From Tremella fuciformis (taxonomy: Eukaryota; Basidiomycota; Tremellomycetes; Tremellales; Tremellaceae): a DNA stretch of 64,000 nt. The notes below the pieces were generated by a model, which worked only from the letters and a program-made list of their open reading frames with translations, did no database searches and was not told the DNA's origin. Within the stretch, counting starts at the first letter, position 1, and every line of letters starts with the position of its first letter. Below are positions 20,321 to 31,775 of the stretch, one piece after another. The position numbers and the translations under genes are program-made. Location: assembly GCA_032768795.1 (NCBI GenBank), contig CP136494.1, positions 1-64,000 of the forward strand, written 5' to 3'.

Positions 20321-23172
20321 ATGTCTATAGTCTCAACATCACCAGCATCACCACCACCACCATCACCCACAGCACCACCAGCAACATGCCAACGGCAGCT
20401 TTTCACCCAAGTCGAAATTGCATCCAAAACCACGGCCCGTTTGGGACTCTACCTCGTCGATTGTTCGCCCTCGGCACCGCCGCCGCCAAGGGGTGGCAGC
20501 ACTCCCTCATCGCCGTCTCGCCGCTGGTCTTGGATAGCAGATCAAGCGTCCAGGACAGCAGCAGAGGGGACACTCCGGCGTATCGTCACCAATCGTGCCT
20601 TACATTTCATATCTGCTGCCGCACATGAGCAAGCTTGTCCTATCCCCAATCCGTACCCAGTCAAAGAGATCGTCGCCCATGCTCGATTCGGCAGTCGTTT
20701 GGCGTATCATCGACACGGATATTCGAACTATGTTTGGACCCTCCTCACAGGAGATCATCCGGTCGACCCGATCATTTCGCAGGAACCTTACTGCATTCCT
20801 CTCGCAGTGCTTTTATGCCCGACATCTCCCGCCCTCGATCGACTCGTTTGCGCAAGCCTATTGAACGAGCGTACAGTCTCCGTCATTCGCTTCGTCCTGG
20901 CGAATATGTGCGATACCGACTTTGCGAGCACGTCCAGCTCAAGAAGCCTGTTGGGAGGCTGCTTGCACGCACTACTTGCAATGTCCAAGCCTGCCCTCGC
21001 TCATTGGAACCCGAACGTCAAGTATGATTCTCATTCTCACCTCGCAGGGATCGACGACGACGACTCTGCCGCCTCGGTCGCGCCACTGGCATATCCTAAA
21101 TTGACCAACATTCTGCCTTTCCCAAGTCGTCAAAGAGGTCTTTGGATTCCTCCAGAGCGTCGGCTGTCGAAGAGACGTTGCTTTGTCGACCTCGGATCAT
21201 ACAGTCCGATCGAGGCCGTCCTCGCTCCCAACACATTGTTCGGTCCTCGTATGAATGCGATCCTCGGACCAGAGACCGGCGAGGATATGTTTGATGATGT
21301 TGCGAACGGCGGGCGTGCATTGCACGAAGCTGGCCAAGCCGCCTTCGCTCTGTCGGCGGGGACGAGTGTAACCACGGATGTACTTTCACGCGCTACTTCC
21401 ACCTCATCCCATGGCTCGCCTAAAGCACCGCTCGTTGGAACGAGAGATTCCATGACGCGAACGCCAAAGCAGGGGAAGCAAGGCACTACGAGCGACTCGA
21501 TACAGTCCCCGGGGACTGCCGTTGGGCGAGCAGATCATCCTAGAGCCCGCAAGGTCCCTCTTCACCAAGTCACCACACCCGAATCCCTTGGTGATCAGGA
21601 GCAATTCGGCCAACGCACAATGCTCATTGTGGAAGAACGGAGCATCGCTAAACGGGCCGACATTGATCGCATCCTCGAATCTTGGTGCGATACCAAGTCT
21701 GGCACTCGAACCCTCGTGTGGCGCCGACGCTCAGGCCGCAGACGGGAGGCCCTGCTCGAGGACCTGGGATGCCTACCAATCAAGACAGACATGTACAAAG
21801 TGATGCGAATCGACCAATGGGGACGATCGTATACTTTCACACTGCGCAGTAGGTCATCCTGCCGTCCCAGCGCGACAGATAGGAGCAAGGTTGACGCATC
21901 AGATCCCGAAGGTCAGCACGTCAAGCTCGCGGGAGAAGCCGCGTACGTGGCTTTGCATGATAGATTCTCGGCATTCTACGCGAATAGCATTCCGCCTGGC
22001 GGACAGACCAAGCTATGTCCCATCGACTTATGGACAGACGACTTGAGCGATACTCCTCTCGGCTCCTCGTACTCCCCGCCGGCTTTCATCGTGAGTCAAG
22101 ATTGGCTGCATCGCTTTCATGAGCGCGCAAAGTCAATCGGCTTGGACCTTCCGAGGTTCGGTCGCATCCTCTCGGTGAGCGTCTCTACACGGCACGCTCC
22201 TTACTTCCTGGCTGCGCTGACCAGTAGTTCACAAGCGCAGGTTATCAAGTTGGTATACATACTGTCCCAGCGGGGGGCACTGCATGGTACTACCTACTTT
22301 CCGGTCAGAGGGTGAGCTATAACCAGCCCTTCAAATGATCTGACTTCAGAATTTCAACTTTGCGCCACCAAAGAAAATTCTTCACTTTCAGCTCTTGGCA
22401 AAAAGCGTGGGAGGGGCGGCTTCCCCACGCAGCCAGACTGCATCACCGATTGATTTGGGCGTAGCAGACATTCAGTCAATCAAGTTGAGGCGAGGGGAGG
22501 CCTTGTGAGTATCTCATGCGTCAGAGCGTCCGCGGCCGCCGAGCTAAATATGGAGACTTGCACCAGGCTGTTGGCCTCATGCTATCATCACTCACGAGCC
22601 GTCTGTAATGCTTTCGAGCGTCATGTACCACGATTACCAGATCCCACAGCGTCAGCCCGATCTGATCACGCCCAGATGTTCCAGCTGACCATGCAGAGAT
22701 TGAGATGTGGACCCTCGAGAGGGCTCACGGTGCTCCGGATCATTTGCGGCATTTTGAGATGTGAGTCTGATAGATCATTTGGTCTCGATAGGGTAATTGA
22801 CGCCGTTCCAGCTTGAATTACTGGGCGATGAGTGACTTGCACCGACGCTGGTCGATCCATCCTCAAGAATCGATCGAGCCGGTATTTTTCACACAATTTG
22901 AGGCGCTGTCGCACGCGGAGGCCGCACCCCTGTCGCCTCCGCTAGCCCCTCGGCAGACTGCGCTCGATCAAGGCAGAGACAAAGAAGATCCCGTGCCCTT
23001 GCCACCGGTCCGTGACCTAGAGTGTCTCATCGATTTTGTAGAACAACACGCCGAGCACATCGCTGTGCACAGTCGTGGCACCCTCACGATTGAAAATGTG
23101 CTACAGGAGTCCATGGCATTCAGACGAGCTCTGGACGGGAGACGATCTGCCTCGGCGGATCCCTCAGGCTGA
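20321..23172 (+). CDS. Large multi-exon gene, unknown function
   Basis: Exon 1 is open from ATG 20321 (M-S-I-V-S-T-S) for about 660 codons: Pro/Ser-rich to ~residue 60, then a non-repetitive globular-looking protein with no domain I recognise. Further exons are supported by an intron with CTGAC-TTCAG ending at 22349 (donor uncertain: 22304 keeps the following frame open, 22312 is the stronger GTGAGC), a 62-nt intron 22505-22566 (GTGAGT, CTAAA, CACCAG) and a 51-nt intron 22761-22811 (GTGAGT, TTGAC, TCCAG). A further frame change between 22600 and 22676 is unexplained (weak intron or a mutation). The last exon ends at 23172. The region between 664-residue exon and stop could instead be a second gene. 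Confidence 0.55.
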
Positions 23173-25815
23173 AGAAGCAACGGTGGATCTCGTTCCCTTG
23201 GGTATCTTGGTCGGAGAATGGTGACTTTTGGTTGAAAAGTATTGCTGCAGGACGATGCCGGAGAGTATGCACACGATGACTGGACAACGCTCAACGTGTT
23301 AGAGAGCGGTGGAAGCCTAGGCCGTCGGATCCAAGGACAGACCTCTCTTCTCTGTCCTCTTGCCGGTATGTAACAATCTGTGTATCGCCGGGCGGGGCGA
23401 GTGAGCATTCAAGTCCAAGCCGATCGATCGCAACACGTCCTTTCCATGTATGCATATGGTGGCCATGCATGACACGGCGCTCAGGCGGGCTGCCAGCAGC
23501 ATGGTTCTCCGTGCGCCTCGCCTCGAGCACAATGGAATGCAAATTGTAAATGTTGTGCGCCATCTCGACTCGGCATTCGATCTGGGGGTGTGCATCCTTC
23601 GAGGTACTTTACTCACCTCGGACTGTCTGGGAACACATCGCGATGGGCTAAGGCTGCTCCGTCTCGACCTCGACCCCAACAATTACAGTAACCGCCTTTT
23701 GGGGCCTCGATATCCTCAGTGGCGACTGGGAATGGCGGTGGATTGGTCGGCCCGCCACCCCCCCCCCCCCTCCCCCCGCGGGGCGTGAGGAACGAGGGAA
23801 GATGGGAGACCGATCGGTGCTGTTGGACCGACTCAAAGGTCAGAACGGAACCATTGGGCTCGATGACGGAGTATACGCACGGCAGGGTGCCAGCCTCTGC
23901 CAGATCAGAACAACATGGCAACATATACTGATACTGATACCGTTGACTGTATGTGCCATCTTCTCTCTGTGTGCCCAGAGACCGCTGGGCTTGGGTTTGA
24001 CGAGCATATGAGACGCGTTCCGCCCGGGTGTACACGCACACGCAAGCTGCTTGAGCTCGACTCGGGACCACGAGTCTACGAGTCTTCTGACCAGTTCCAT
24101 GTCCGTAACTATGACAGTCGCCGCCCAATCACAATCAATTGCAGAAGAGTGGAAAGCTTCCCACCTGCATAGCGAAATGAGTGCAGCAGCTGATACATGT
24201 ACATGTACCGGAGGGGACTCGGTCTTACCGATCCTCGCCATCCAGCTCCCCTACGAGCTGGCCTCTTGGCATGTTGGAGCACACACCTCGACCTTGCCCG
24301 GCCCCAAGTTTCAAGCTTTGGCCGCGCCAAAGACCAAGACCAGGCTGGACACAGAACACGTCCAAGGGACAGAAATTGTACGCTACGAATGCTCTACAAT
24401 AGCTCGCGAGACACATGGGGAGCTGACTATTGTTCCAGATCCGTCCCTGTCCGCTCATAATCATCACCATCAGCATTGACGTTGATATCGCCATACCGAT
24501 CCAATCAAGCGCACGGAAGAGAGCCGAGGACGAGGACAGTGCGTGCGCATGTCATCATCACCATCATCATCATCATGCTGAGACAAAGTCCTTCTCGCTT
24601 GCTTCTCGGCCTATGTACGGCGGGTATATACATATATCCTCTCTTCTTCCTCCATGGTCACTTTTGCTCTTCTTCCTCTTGACCACGAATGGCACCGGCG
24701 ACGGCAACTAGTAAAGCGCCACGTCCTCATTGCCAATTCTGACACCACCACCCCTCCCGAGGTAATGGCGTCCCCGGCATTGCCGTTGACGTCGCCAGCC
24801 CCATTGACGCCGCCATCCGCATGTCCATTTCCATTGCCACCGCCCGCCGCCATCTCCATAATTTGAGCCGCAATAGGGCCGGTGATGCCCATCCGCCCAG
24901 CAGTAAGCCGCAAATGCTCCTCTACGAGGCTATATCACTGATGACAGACAATCTTATGCTGGATAGGGACCAGTCTTTGTCCCGTGAGCATGCAGGCCGG
25001 TAAGAAGTCGACTAATCAGAGAACAGCTGCTCGTACACTTGTCTTCCACTATCCTGCTCGACCGGGCCTGTGACCAGGTTGGCCGCCTTGTCCCGTGCCG
25101 CCGTCTTCCTCGGCTTGGAGATATCACCCTTCCTACAGGGGGCGTGGGGCGATACAAGGCTTCTCAAGTGATACATACGGTCTTGACAAAGATCACGCAG
25201 CGGATTCCACGTGTCACATGTCAAAAGCTGGACGGCCGACTCGACTCGAGCTTTCCCTTTGGGGTTGGCCCCCCCTGCTCGCATCAAAGGCGACCTCCCC
25301 ACCTGGCGATTGACTGCGCTACCCGTCGGACCTCCATGCAAGCCCGACCCTGCTCTACAGACTCGTCACTGACCTATGAGGCGAGATCCAGCCCTGCACT
25401 TGGGTGAAAGGCGTCGGGGAGCGCCTCAACTTCCATCCGCAGTCGGATACAGTAGAACACGATCGTCAGGGACATCCTCGTGAATACGTCTGCATGACGA
25501 ACCTGGGTCGCTGTACATTGGCCCTCACCGACCCCATCACTGCGTGCCGGCCGGACGGTCTCTCTGGACTGGTTCGGGGAGAATTTGTCCACACAAAGCT
25601 ATACTGGATATCGGCGCCGCCATTCCAGCGGACCGTAAAGTATCAAGTATACGACGTTCTCGAGCGGACGGGGCGGCAAGGTTCGGTGGTCCCACGACTG
25701 TTCGGTCTCTGATTTAGTTACGGGGCCAATGGGCGTCATCGGATGCTGCTCATATCGCATCAAGGGTGGCGAGCCAAGGTGCAGCAGCTCAGCGAGGCAG
25801 ACAGGTGAGTGGCCT
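23173..25815. other. Region without a supported gene
   Basis: Many short overlapping frames on both strands have no shared frame logic. Notable simple sequence: a C-rich run at 23758-23777 and (CAT/CAC)n at about 24551-24580. A 102-codon plus frame at 25404-25712 is the most protein-like piece but matches nothing I know. Confidence 0.35.
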
Positions 25816-25947
25816 TGTTACAAAACGGTCGGGGGCACGTGCCCTTCTCATCTCTGCAGCTCTGTCCATATGTATCGTCGTTCTCTCCTTCTCTTCCGGA
25901 AGGCGATTCTCACCCTATGAGAGCGTCTCGGGGCCTATAGATCAACA
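25816..25947 (-). repeat. LTR of the second gag-only element (132 bp)
   Basis: In plus orientation it starts TGTTACAAAACGG and ends CCTATAGATCAACA, related to but shorter than the LTR at 36458. The 3' end of the element's coding tail (F-E-A-E-C, stop) is formed at its edge. Confidence 0.8.
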
Positions 25948-26436
25948 CTCCGCCTCGAAATCGGCGGGCTGCAGATCATCGAGCGTATCTACGATGGCTT
26001 CAAACTCGCTTGAAGCGTCGCAAAGCCCGTCGATCTTCGCACCGTGACAATAGAGCCCGGGAATGACTGATGCGGGCGTCGCACGGTCCAGAGACCTGCC
26101 TCCTTCAGGCTGCTCGGCAGCGATCCTGCCATTCTCCGTCATTTCTTCACCAATCTCGATGATTCGAGTGTCTGGAGATAGCTCTACTCCCACCGTACTC
26201 CCACCCAATCGCGCTCCATCTCCCCCTATACCTATGCATGCAGTCTTTATTGCCCCGAGCACATGAAGGAAAGCGTTGGGAATGCTGAGTTGAGTCACGT
26301 GCTGCCAGTCGGCGTTTCGGCCTTTTGACTCTATCGCAAATTGTGGCTCGACTTCCCCGTCTGCAGGACGACGATTCGACATCGTCTCTGTATCGCCGCT
26401 TGTCTCTCCCTTGTTAATGACGGCCGATATGCGCAT
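25942..26436 (-). pseudogene. Copia C-terminal tail domain remnant
   Basis: An open minus frame ends in L-Q-P-A-D-F-E-A-E-C followed by a stop at the LTR edge. It carries D-T-R-I-I-E-I-G-E-E-M-T-E-N-G-R, matching the tails of the intact element and of the 14468 element. The function of this tail is not known to me. Confidence 0.6.
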
Positions 26437-26599
26437 GTAGCCGTCCTTCTGCGATAAAGCACTACCCTCTCCTGATGTAAGGCTTCAAGAAAGTGTGCGG
26501 CAAGAGCGGCGGCGGGCCGTTTGGTGAGCGGAATGTCACTCTGACCGGTCAGGCTGATCTCCAGCTCGCAGTGCCGGTCTCGACGGTGTCGACGGTTTT

Positions 26600-27806
26600 C
26601 TAACGTCTCGCCTCTCTCTGGCCCGTGTCCGCGGCCTTCATCTCACCACAGGCTGCCCCTGCTCCTTTACAATCATCAGAGCACGTCACCTTGCCCTCAT
26701 TATTATCCTGCGATTCTCTGACGGCGGTTTCGGCCTGGACGTCTCTTGCGGAGCCGATGTTACCCAGGGCGCTTGGGCTGGCGGTTTTGAGAGCGACAAA
26801 CCACAGGGATCCTCTCTTCCTCAAAGTGAGCCTTCCGTCCTCTCTCTGCAGCGTCCCGCCGGCGTCCTTGATCTCTGTTTGCCAGCCTCGGGCAAGCAGC
26901 CACGACAACGAGCACACGCTGACTCTGGCAGTCGGCACGAGATACACGTCTTGCAGGGCAAGGCGTCGTCCCGAGACGAGCGTTACGTCCGGCGATTCGC
27001 CCACCTCGACGCCCTCGACGAAACCTCCGCTAGCCAGCCCAAAGACTACTTGGCCGGGATGGCGATGCGCTTGTCCTTGGTAGGCCGTTTGTCCTTGTCT
27101 GCGACCGAGCGCTCATCATCATAGCTCTCGTCGCTATCGTCATCGTACTCGGTGTTGCTCTGCTGGTCGCGATGACGTCTCTGTTGGTCCCTGCGGTCTC
27201 TATGAGCTCTACGCTGACGTGCAGCCTTGGAGTCACGCTTCCAGCGACCCATCTCACATCGCCAACACTCGTCATCCTTCCTAGCCTTGCTGCGACGCTC
27301 CGCTATCATGACGGCATCCCCTTGGTTCCTGTCGGCCAGGCTGTTCTCGTCGATTCGGCCATATCGTCCGTGCGACCGCCCAGCCCGTTGTCGAGCGATC
27401 TCGGCGTTGTATTTTTAGAGGACAATCGCGCATGTCTGCTTGACCTTGGCGGTAGAAGCGAGCTCTGCTCGAATGATCTTGAAGGCGGGATCTAGGATGG
27501 TTGACAGGAACCTTTTGTGCGCGCTCATAGTCTGTCATGATGATGCCGACGCGCTTGCTATCCGACAACTACAACCTTTGAGAACGTCTCAACGTGAGCA
27601 CTCATGTCGTCCGCCGAAGCGTCACCTTTGGGATCGAGCGTCCGAAGGCGAGCTTGCACGATCCGCTGATTCTCCAGGACATCGACCTCCTGCATGTTAT
27701 CCCAATAACGCCACATGTCGACGGCTGCGAGCAGGTCGTCGATGTCGAGCCTGACAGCCTGCGAGACCGTCCACTTGAGCAAAGCCTGCGCGCGGGACTC
27801 ACGCAC
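26600..27806 (-). pseudogene. Copia Gag and partial protease remnants
   Basis: Gag matches include E-S-R-A-Q-A-L-L-K, V-R-L-D-I-D-D-L-L-A-A-V-D-M-W and E-N-Q-R-I-V-Q-A-R-L (27558-27806). The zinc knuckle is damaged (C-W-R-C-E-M-G-R). The protease part keeps L-Y/V-P-T-A-R-V-S-V-C-S-L-S but not D-S-G. Multiple frameshifts. Confidence 0.7.
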
Positions 27807-28394
27807 CTGCCACCTCTCTCAGTCCTTCTTCTCCTCTCCGGTGATAGCGCCTCCAGCCTCAGATCCGGCACAGACTGGACGGACGCTCGGCGGTCCCTAC
27901 ACGATCTGGCTAAGGATCGAGCACCCCAAGGCGGCATTCCAGCAGTCTCCCAGCTGCAGAGCAATTTCGACAGCTGCTCGCCACGGCGCATACGACGACG
28001 GGTCATGCGAGAGCTTCGAAACGGTCTCAATGTTGTAGCGCTGGACATCTTGCGATAAAGGTACTCTACACTCGCGGGGGTGCTAATATTGATAGATCCG
28101 ATGGCACGGTGTGCGTTAGCGGAACGATACTTCCCTCGCAGACGATGACTTCGGTCTAGAGCGCCTGTTTTCTACGCCCGACGCTCTCCCCCTACGCTTA
28201 CGGGTGTTTCCCGTGTCCTATTGCTTCTCCTCTAGCCAGGCCTGACGGCTAGGTACTTCTCCTCGAGCCCTCGTGACGATACGGCGGCGGCTCGGTCTCT
28301 AGCGGTGTCCTGAACGTCTGTGGCGGCGTCGGCGACGGCTCGCTAGCTAGCAGCTCCTCTCGATAGCCTTGGCAAAGGATTGGGACTTTTGGTC

Positions 28395-28520
28395 TGTTAC
28401 AAATCGGTCGGGAGCATGCATTCGTCCATCTCTGGAGCTCTGTATCATCGCTTGAGACGCCTGTGCGCAGTCACAGCTCCATATTTCACCCATCATACGT
28501 CCGGAAGAGGCAATACGTCC
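28395..28520 (-). repeat. Partial LTR and primer-site-like sequence
   Basis: It starts TGTTACAAATCGG on the plus strand and loses similarity near 28520. Immediately inside the element, TGGGACTTTTGGTC (28381-28394) parallels TGGGACTTTTAATC of the intact element at the same place. Confidence 0.6.
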
Positions 28521-29355
28521 GGATGAGGTACGGCACCAGCAGCTTGATGTCGCACTGGGTCCCAAAATAGGGCTCAGACAAGGTGCTGTGGCACGGGCAT
28601 CAGCATACGGCCACGGTGCACCTGTATACAAACATCAAGGACGACCGTGAAGGCCAAAAGATCGCCTCGGACGGATCAAACCGGTACTCTTATGGTGCCA
28701 TGATCCTTCCTGACAAGGGGACGCTCAGGCAGCGCGCCAACGGAATGTCGGCAACCGCGACGCTATTGCAGGATACCTACAGCATCTCGTTGGAGGAGAA
28801 GCAAGGTTGATACACTGAGACCTTCCCTTCCCTTTGTCTGAGTTCGGCGGCACATCCGGGCTGCGGTGCAACTGGTATTACCAAAAGCCTGCGAGACACA
28901 TATCCCTCAACCGCAAAGAGCTATCAGCAATACCACATTCAACGGTCACCTGACCATCGAGCTCTTGTGTCCACCGCAACATTCGCAAAGGCCACCGACT
29001 TTGCACGCCGAGTGATGAGCTGCCTCCTCCCCGCCTCTTGCTTCCGCCTCGCAGCGCTTTTCATTCATTCAGCCATCATCTTTGTTTGTGCCAAGCATCA
29101 TGCAATGTGCAGTCACCTGGCTGTGACTTCTACATGTAGAGCCACGCGTGTTTAGAGAATAGAGAACGCTCGAGTCCGTCTGTGATGGAGAAAACGTGCA
29201 TCCCGTCCCAATTGCAGAACTAGCACGACGAGACAGACATGAAATATGATCACCTATCGCAGGTTGATTCACCTGGGTTGAACTGGCTAGACGCTCTTGG
29301 CCCAGAGACGACTTTGTCTAATTGTACAGAAAGTCTATCAGTTTGTTGGTTCATT
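28521..29355. other. Spacer without a supported gene
   Basis: A 75-codon plus frame (28583-28810) and a 62-codon frame (28967-29155) have no recognisable features. Nothing else was seen. Confidence 0.3.
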
Positions 29356-30250
29356 TGTTGGTTCATGTATCGAGCAAGTCGATGACCATGCTGATGTAGC
29401 TGTCGATCTGGCACTGGTCCATGCCACGGGGTCCAGGTGGTGTCGTCGACACACGCAGACTTGCTGACCGCGAGAGGTTTGCCAAACAAGGCGTAGTGGT
29501 TGAGGTCAGGGTCGATGCCAGTCGAGTCGACTTTATTGATGTGAACGTGAGTCCAGTCTCAGAAGGTGGACACCTCGGTGGACGACTGGTACGCCAAGTC
29601 TCGTTGGCCTGCTTGCACATGCCCGGCGAGATGAGGACGATGCCTTTGAGCTTGGCGCCATGCGATAGCCGAACCTCAAAAAGCCACAGCTGCACGTCAG
29701 TAGCCGCAATGGATCATGTATGCGATTGCCAGTAGCAACGTCCAAAAGTCGGTCGAGCTGATACTGGAGCAGTCGGGCCTGTTGAAGTCCATGACATAGG
29801 AAGCACAGGTCATGGTCATGGCCTTGAAAGTGGCCAGTCGGCTAGAATCGTTCTCAGCGCTGCCGAGGTGACCATTGCCCCGCAGCATAGGGATGGCGGT
29901 GACGCCAGAAACACTGGTGAACGGGTTGGCAGACCAGTCTGTGTGCAGCATGTGGTTGGAGGGGGCTTTGAGTAGCGCACCATAGCAGAAACTGATGTAA
30001 CCCTGTAACGAGTCCACGTTGCTGCAGATAGAGATAGAGATACCTTGATGCCCTTGATGGAACCGGACGAGCTGCCAAACGAAGAGCTGCTGCTGGACAA
30101 GCTGCTAGACAAGGCAGGAGCAGTACTGCTAGCCTGTGCTCCGATGCTCGAGGTGGTCTCAACCGCGGCGGCTTCCTGCCCGACCGACGTATGCACACAG
30201 CTCTGACCAGAACGAATGAACGAATGCTGATGACCCCGTCCACAGAGACA
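29356..30250 (-). pseudogene. GH128-like beta-1,3-glucanase pseudogene
   Basis: GH128 enzymes are fungal beta-1,3-glucan hydrolases of the (beta/alpha)8 type, often secreted. Family-like features in order: a Ser-rich linker (about 30060-30150), G-Y-I-S-F-C-Y-G, A-I-P-M-L-R-G-N-G-H, Y-V-M-D-F-N-R-P-D-C, G-I-V-L-I-S-P-G, H-V-H-I-N-K-V-D-S, F-G-K-P-L-A-V-S-K-S-A-C-V-D-D and I-D-S-Y-I-S-M-V-I-D. The usual F-N-E-P-D acid/base Glu is Arg and the usual S/T-E-F-A-C nucleophile Glu is Lys. The segments lie in at least three frames. A GTATCT...TTACAG intron is possible near 29999-30042. Confidence 0.65.
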
Positions 30251-30328
30251 CGTGGATCTGTCAAGGGTTGCGCTCACAAAAACACGTGGCTCTGTGAGTG
30301 AGTTCCCGCATAGAGACACGTGGCTTTG
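30248..30328. promoter_or_regulatory. Three E-box repeats, exact 34-bp spacing
   Basis: ACACGTGGMTYTGT occurs at 30248, 30282 and 30316, each with the E-box CACGTG. The array sits at the 5' side of the glucanase pseudogene. The same box occurs as a 34-bp-spaced pair at 58027/58061 and a weaker pair at 42495/42526. It could be a regulatory array or a degenerate minisatellite. Confidence 0.6.
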
Positions 30329-30329
30329 T

Positions 30330-30802
30330 ATTCTTGTGGCTCAAGATTGGCCATCTTGAAAAGGTCCTAACTCAGTCCTTGATGCATCCCCTTGCGACAC
30401 TGTTGGGCCAGGTTTGTTGTCGAACTGATCAAGCTGTCCTTGGGGAAAGCTGTCAAATCGCGGAGGGGTCACGCAAATGGTCGATACCATAGAAGCACTG
30501 TGATTGGCGTTGAGCGATGGTTTCAGCTTCATCTTTCACGCAGATTTTGCCATCAATGTTTGACCTAGTCCTACCAGTCGATTCCCGCTGGAACAGCCAG
30601 CAGCCATGTTCCCGCTGCGTCAATGACAGCACCAAGTGCATGTTTCTCCCCTCCTGGCGGGGCAAGACGCGAAAGAAGCGTGCGCGGACCAACAAGCAGC
30701 CAAAGCCTGCACAGGGACCAACACAGACACAGGCACTGGGGCAGATACGGGTGCTATCGCAAACGGCAGCGCACTGAGGGCCTATGAGCTGGCGCTTGCT
30801 TC
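30330..30802. other. Spacer without a supported gene
   Basis: Short frames only; the plus frame at 30517-30777 has a Lys/Arg- and Gln/Thr-rich end but no domain. Confidence 0.3.
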
Positions 30803-31775
30803 GTTGAAATGAAAGAGGACACGCTCACATCTCTGGGCGGCCTTGACAAGGATCGACAAATCTTGACAAGTTTAGCAAGCCTCGACAAAGCAACAGCGTG
30901 TCACGAGCTCAACTTGGGGAAACTCCGCTCATAATGCCGTCTCTTGACAACCTTGTATGAATGTTGCCTCTTGTTGCTCCTCATCACTCACTACAAGTGC
31001 TGAGCCGGCAACCGGTCTTCAACGGAACTCGCCTAGGCTTGTCGAGCTTAGCCTCCTTGACAAACCAACGTCTAGGTGACACACACACCCAATTTTGTTG
31101 GGCTTCACCGTCTTGTCCTTCTCGAGCAACAAGCCCAAATTTGTCCCGCAGAAGCTAACCTCGCTGCCCCTGCCGGGCTATGCGCCTATCCCGCTGGCTG
31201 TCCTTACCGAAGCCAGCGCGCCCAGCCCGCTGGCAGTTGCGAGACGCTCGAACAATGTCACGAATGACACCAGACCACACCACGATCATAAAACGTGATT
31301 TAACCCAGCCTTGCTAGGCCTCGCCAAGTCCTGCCGACTCTCGGAGAGGAGAAGACACCGTACTGGACAGAGAGACCGCGGGCTATATAGACCCTTGTCA
31401 ATAGCCGCGTAGCTTCTCCAGTACTCTTGCAATTGTTGTTGCATTGAGACACTTCTCTCACACACACTCCGTCTCGCCCTCGGCTACTCGTACAGGAGTT
31501 CCCTGTACTTGTGTGGCACGCCTTGCCATATCTTGACTTACCTTGCCTTGCCCAGCCTTGTCAATCCCGCCGACTCCCTCTTATCCTTGCTCGCCCTTGA
31601 GACCTTCCTCGAGCGCCCTTGTTGTCCACTGAGTCTCTTCAGCACCTCCTCCTTGTCCTCCCATCCTTGACCCAGGTCGAGCTCCCAGACCTTCCTCATC
31701 ATCCACGCTCCTTTGGCTTGTGTAGCCATTTCTTGCCAAAATTGCAGGGAACTGGTCAAGTCGCGACACCCAGCC
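30803..31775 (+). repeat. Dispersed repeat R1, plus copy
   Basis: It is homologous in reverse orientation to 46800-47368. Shared landmarks in order: CGCTCACATCTCTG, CAACCTTGTATGAATGTTGCCTC, CTCCTCATCACTCAC, AAGTGCTGAGC, CGCCTAGG, and CCTTTGGCTNRTNTAG near the far end. This copy is longer by ~400 bp. A TATATAG box is at about 31381. No coding frame is shared. An LTR of an undefined element is the likeliest identity. Confidence 0.6.

Larger units (their letters stand above)
25816..28520 (-). mobile_element. Second gag-protease-only copia element, degraded
   Basis: It lies in reverse orientation to the element at 14468. An LTR at 25816-25947 and a partial LTR starting at 28395 bracket gag (27046-27806, several frame changes) and a protease remnant (26600-27004). 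The same internal junction to the end of RNase H is present (around 26490-26580), followed by the C-terminal tail (25942-26436). The protease active-site segment itself is deleted between R-I-A-I-P-A-K and V-F-G-L. Integrase and reverse transcriptase are absent. Confidence 0.8.

Noticed and set aside
24051..24479. 142-codon plus-strand frame as a gene
   Set aside because: Ends in a CAT/CAC microsatellite, has no start context or domain, and is overlapped by several frames of similar length.
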